Below, in pieces: positions 61,394-64,000 of a stretch of DNA of 64,000 bases. The first letter of the stretch is position 1, and each line of letters begins with the position of its first letter. The DNA is from a virus. Both the position numbers and the translations under genes were made by a program. The notes under the pieces are model-generated. The model worked only from the letters and a program-made list of their open reading frames with translations, was not told the DNA's origin and did no database searches. Where the stretch lies: the IMG/VR virus record IMGVR_UViG_3300044825_002033, positions 1 to 64,000 of that record; one strand, written 5' to 3'.

Positions 61394-61650
61394 TAAAAGA
61401 CTAACTTAGCACGGGAAGTTTTTTTAAGAAAGTTAAGTTCCATTGCCTCATACTTAATCTTCTCTTTCAAAGGTTTAGAAATGAGTTTTGGAACCGATTC
61501 CAAATCTATATTGTTCTGCTCACAAAAATAAATGATTGCATCAATATAATTCATTTCGATATTAATTTGCACAAGATTTTCAATTTCTTGTGCAAATCGT
61601 GATGGGCAGAAGAACTTACTTTCTAATACTTTTTCTAATTCATTCTCCAT
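61393..61650 (-). CDS. 33: Late transcription accessory protein gp33
   Basis: 85 residues from the ATG at 61650 (MENELEKVLESKFFCPSRF), preferred over a TTG eight codons earlier. Helical, acidic N-terminus and basic C-terminus (LKKTSRAKLVF); the short length and its position before gp59 match the gp33 RNA-polymerase-binding protein of T4 (112 residues) and cyanophages. It connects RNA polymerase to the sliding clamp for late transcription, matching the many late promoters here. The first 11 nt overlap the nuclease gene. Confidence 0.65.
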   Translation of the reverse strand: MENELEKVLESKFFCPSRFAQEIENLVQINIEMNYIDAIIYFCEQNNIDLESVPKLISKPLKEKIKYEAMELNFLKKTSRAKLVF

Positions 61651-62320
61651 TTGACCCAGTATTGTGATGTACAAATTCTTTAATGTAGCGAACTAGTAAT
61701 CTAATATAATCTGCTTTGTTTCTTTTGTCAAATACTTTAACTTCACCACCAGGAGTTACCATAATAGTGATTAATTTAACAGGAGGAATATTAGTGAGTT
61801 CATAATATGCCGCAGCATAAAAAGTTTCTTGAACAAAATAATTTTCGATCCATTCTTCTGGTTTGATTTTTTCAGAAGTCTTAAAGTCAATAACTGCTAA
61901 CTCTCCCTCATACTCAGCAATACAATCTACTCGTCCAGCAAGTCCAAGATATTCGGAGTAAAGAGTTCTTTCAATCGCGTGAATATTATTTATCTTATCA
62001 AGATAAGGTTTTGCATGATGAAACATAATCTTTGTCATTGGTTGGTAATCATTCCAATCCAATTCTTTGTTTTCCAAGTAGTCCTGACAGACTTGGTGAA
62101 AATCAGTACCTCTTGCAGTTGCTCTTTTAGTAATGCGATTTGCTTCTTCAAGACCAACTCTTTTTCTCCATTTAACGAAGACTTCTCGATTATAAAAACT
62201 TGTAACAGAAGTAATAGAGGGCACCCATTTTCCATTAGGAAGATTATAGAGACGGATGCTCTCTGTTGTTTTGCATTCTAATTCAATGTCACCCAGATAA
62301 TTATGATGAATAAAACTCAT
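61640..62320 (-). CDS. RecB/MGME1-like PD-(D/E)XK nuclease
   Basis: 226 residues. GLAGRVDCIAEYEGELAVID is the PD-(D/E)XK core: Asp132, then Asp145-Phe-Lys147 (IDFKTS), with a YFVQETFYAAAYYELT helix (the QxxxY-type motif) after it. The N-terminal NLPNGKWVPSITSVTSFY segment is typical of MGME1/RecB-like exonucleases. It likely processes single-stranded DNA ends in replication or recombination. It overlaps PhoH upstream by 4 nt. It contains a sigma70 promoter for gp33 near its end. Confidence 0.75.
   Translation of the reverse strand: MSFIHHNYLGDIELECKTTESIRLYNLPNGKWVPSITSVTSFYNREVFVKWRKRVGLEEANRITKRATARGTDFHQVCQDYLENKELDWNDYQPMTKIMFHHAKPYLDKINNIHAIERTLYSEYLGLAGRVDCIAEYEGELAVIDFKTSEKIKPEEWIENYFVQETFYAAAYYELTNIPPVKLITIMVTPGGEVKVFDKRNKADYIRLLVRYIKEFVHHNTGSNGE
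61703..61731 (-). promoter_or_regulatory. Near-consensus sigma70 promoter for gp33-gp59-DUF1825
   Basis: TTGACA at 61726-61731, 17-bp spacer, TATATT at 61703-61708 on the minus strand, within the nuclease gene and about 46 nt before the gp33 ATG from the predicted start. Confidence 0.7.
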
Positions 62321-63072
62321 ACACCAACTTCCATTTTAGCGAGAATATATTCCTTCACAAATCCAGAGCGAACAATATCATCAACTTCAAATTCAATAAT
62401 GTCGATTGAAGGCATAACACGAAGAATTTTCATAAAATCAACAATTCCATTCTTTTCATTAGTTTTAATAAGATCACTTTGGGTAGCATCGCCACAGAAA
62501 CAAATCTTACTGTTTTCACCTACGCGAGTAATGATACTATCAAGTTCATGAAAGTTTAAGTTTTGGAATTCATCAACAATAATGATTGCATTATCAAGAG
62601 TTGTACCACGAATAAAAGAAGTGCTCCAAAAACTAATCGTTCCTTGAGTTTTAAGATTGCCATAAAGCATTTCAAATGATGCATCATCTGGCATCTGGAA
62701 CATATACTTTACCATGTTTTTATAGGGAATTTGGTAAAGAGAAGACTTATCTTCATGGTCTCCAGGAAGGAAACCAATTTCGCGAGTAGCAACAAGAGAC
62801 CTTACGATATAGATTTTTTCATAAGGACTTCTTTCATCTAAAACATCTTGAAGAGCATTATATAGAGTGATGAATGTTTTACCGGTTCCTGCACATCCAT
62901 ATGCAACGATGTTTTGATTTTTTTCATATGCCTTATACAAAAGTTTTTGATTGTCTGTGAGTGGTTCAATTTCTCTCATCAAATCAGAACCAATTGGTTT
63001 TTTGCGTTTCATTTGCTTTGCAGTCATTCCAACGCCAATCGGTTGATCCTCTGCCCTTCTTCTTCTTGCCAT
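62317..63072 (-). CDS. phoH: PhoH-like P-loop ATPase
   Basis: 251 residues. Walker A GCAGTGKT at 59-66, Walker B IIIVDEFQN near 162-170, and an ICFCGDATQSDL sensor-type motif near 192, all as in PhoH/RNA helicase-like ATPases. The basic N-terminus (MARRRRAEDQ) may bind nucleic acid. PhoH genes are widespread in marine phages; host phosphate stress is often suggested, but no experimental function is certain. It overlaps the nuclease gene by 4 nt. Confidence 0.85.
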   Translation of the reverse strand: MARRRRAEDQPIGVGMTAKQMKRKKPIGSDLMREIEPLTDNQKLLYKAYEKNQNIVAYGCAGTGKTFITLYNALQDVLDERSPYEKIYIVRSLVATREIGFLPGDHEDKSSLYQIPYKNMVKYMFQMPDDASFEMLYGNLKTQGTISFWSTSFIRGTTLDNAIIIVDEFQNLNFHELDSIITRVGENSKICFCGDATQSDLIKTNEKNGIVDFMKILRVMPSIDIIEFEVDDIVRSGFVKEYILAKMEVGV

Positions 63073-63079
63073 AAAATGA

Positions 63080-63328
63080 TTAAATTGGTTTTACTTTTGA
63101 TCCTGGTGCCTTTGATGCTTTATGCAGAACATCATTCCATCCTGGATGAGATTTAATAAGTCTATCATAAATCTCACCAACTTCTCCTGATGCTGGGCAA
63201 GTTGATGGATCTGACCAATCTCTATCCCAGTCTGGATTATCTTTTTTCCATTGATCCCAATCATGAACACTGAGAACAACTTCTTTTTGCTCACCAGTAA
63301 CTTTATTATAAACTGGATATGTTGCCAA
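63080..63328 (-). CDS. Small conserved cyanophage protein
   Basis: 82 residues, start TTG at 63328 supported by GGAGG 7 nt upstream and a late promoter. Sequence (TYPVYNKVTGEQKEVVLSVH, then DWDQWKKDNPDWDRDWSD) is reminiscent of FmdB-like small proteins of cyanophages, but there are too few Cys residues (one) for a zinc ribbon. Function unknown. Its 3' end lies 7 nt before PhoH. Confidence 0.6.
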   Translation of the reverse strand: MATYPVYNKVTGEQKEVVLSVHDWDQWKKDNPDWDRDWSDPSTCPASGEVGEIYDRLIKSHPGWNDVLHKASKAPGSKVKPI

Positions 63329-63354
63329 TGTTACACCTCCATAGTATGTAAGGA

Positions 63355-63362
63355 TATTTATT
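63355..63362 (-). promoter_or_regulatory. T4-type late promoter
   Basis: AATAAATA on the minus strand, overlapping the ThyX 3' end and 27 nt before the TTG start at 63328. Confidence 0.55.
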
Positions 63363-64000
63363 CAATAGTAATAGATGGTGCATCTACACACTCTGAGCAC
63401 CCTTCACGAGTCCATCCAAGTGCTTCAGATACTGCAGGAAACTGACAAGTAAAGAGACAACGAATTGCTTCTGCAATCTCCATATGTTCTTTCTGCGTAC
63501 CATGTGCAGAACGAAGATCGATGTAATGGATCCAAGAACGCACAGAACCGGTCATATAGAGGCGTGTAGGCGTTGCTAAGGGCAGTACAAACCTTGCACA
63601 CTCCTTTGCCACTCCTTTCTCCAGAAGACGGTTGTAGAGGCGTAAAGACTGCTCAAAATGAATTCGAATATCTTCTGCCAAAGTCAGTTTCAAATAATCT
63701 GGAATATCATCAATTGAGTTCTGACGATTCTTTGTATCTTGACGACGAAGTTCTGGTAGAGGAATTATACCACCAAGCAGATTAGTATCAGCATAACGCT
63801 GTGAAAACTCTTGAAATGTAAATGACCGATGCCGAAGGATTTGAGCTGCAATACCACGAGTAGTATTGATCTCTACAGTCATTGTTGCCTGTTCAAAGAT
63901 ACTCCAGTGTTGATGCTTAATACAATACTTAAGTAGTCCAGAGAAATTATCATTCTCTTGATTATTTGGGTTACTTACACGAGCACAATATGCCATGTGC
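63358..64000 (-). CDS. thyX: Flavin-dependent thymidylate synthase ThyX, N-terminus cut by window edge
   Basis: About 213 codons in the window. The ThyX motif RHRX7S is present as RHRSFTFQEFS (55-65 from the first visible Met), followed by QRYAD; the C-terminal VRSWIHYIDLRSAHGTQKE also fits. The first in-window ATG (63996) is preceded by open frame running to the edge, and relatives extend N-terminally before MAYCARVSNP, so the gene probably starts outside. Makes dTMP from dUMP for phage DNA synthesis using FADH2 and methylene-tetrahydrofolate. Confidence 0.9.
   Translation of the reverse strand, partial: HMAYCARVSNPNNQENDNFSGLLKYCIKHQHWSIFEQATMTVEINTTRGIAAQILRHRSFTFQEFSQRYADTNLLGGIIPLPELRRQDTKNRQNSIDDIPDYLKLTLAEDIRIHFEQSLRLYNRLLEKGVAKECARFVLPLATPTRLYMTGSVRSWIHYIDLRSAHGTQKEHMEIAEAIRCLFTCQFPAVSEALGWTREGCSECVDAPSITIE

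Noticed and set aside
61393-61674. Longer gp33 from a TTG at 61674
   Set aside because: An ATG at 61650 overlaps the nuclease stop in the way common for coupled genes; the TTG has no ribosome-binding site.

Overview
The window reads as part of the genome of a T4-like cyanophage (a marine Synechococcus/Prochlorococcus myovirus). Four things support this. T4 core proteins are recognisable by sequence: gp32, gp59, gp33, gp53, gp48, gp4, gp26, and gp5- and gp27-like hub parts. A DUF1825 protein, a family otherwise found in cyanobacteria, sits among the replication genes. PhoH and ThyX are present. The DNA is AT-rich and densely packed, with T4-type late promoters (NATAAATA/TCTAAATA) 19-34 nt before many virion genes. 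No photosynthesis genes lie in this window. Nearly all genes are on the minus strand; only a small membrane-protein pair (54.6-54.9 kb) and gp4-SAP-gp48-gp53 (56.0-59.5 kb) are on the plus strand. No gap between genes exceeds about 120 bp.

Layout from left to right. At 0-2.1 kb are a glycosyltransferase (cut by the window edge) and a GH130-like propeller enzyme. At 2.2-9.6 kb is a receptor-fibre module: a tail-assembly-chaperone-like protein, a 15-repeat propeller protein, a collagen-like fibre of 1237 residues and small partners. At 9.6-13.1 kb is a modification cassette (SDR epimerase, prolyl-hydroxylase-like oxygenase, sulfotransferase, DUF6445-type oxygenase). At 13.1-21.8 kb are three tandem paralogous genes, each encoding 18 kelch-like repeats arranged as three groups of six. 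At 21.8-27.0 kb is a second modification cassette (degenerate oxygenase-like protein, carbamoyltransferase, two glycosyltransferases). At 27.0-39.0 kb are more fibre or whisker proteins, including an S74-chaperone fibre, a von Willebrand A-domain protein and two beta-helix proteins (669 and 2032 residues).

At 39.1-41.0 kb an early-type island interrupts the late genes. It has a near-consensus sigma70 promoter, four small genes before and between two tRNA genes or just after them, a fifth small gene, a Mom-like DNA-modification candidate and a strong terminator. At 41.0-54.5 kb is the baseplate hub and tail section: a spike split over two genes, a gp27-like hub, a SleB/M15 peptidoglycan hydrolase, a tape-measure-like protein and gp26, followed by a small ORF that appears to be reached by programmed -1 frameshifting. 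At 54.5-59.5 kb are the small membrane/lipoprotein pair, a gp54-like protein, gp4, gp48 and gp53. At 59.5-64 kb are replication and late-transcription genes (gp32, DUF1825, gp59, gp33, a RecB/MGME1-like nuclease, PhoH, ThyX).

The genes fit together as a virion whose tail carries an unusually large set of repetitive adhesins, with enzymes for glycosylation, sulfation, carbamoylation and hydroxylation interspersed among them. The adhesin and baseplate genes carry late promoters; the modification cassettes do not. The most striking signals are the 54-repeat (3 x 3 x 6) propeller array, the gp26 frameshift site and the early island with the Mom-like gene.
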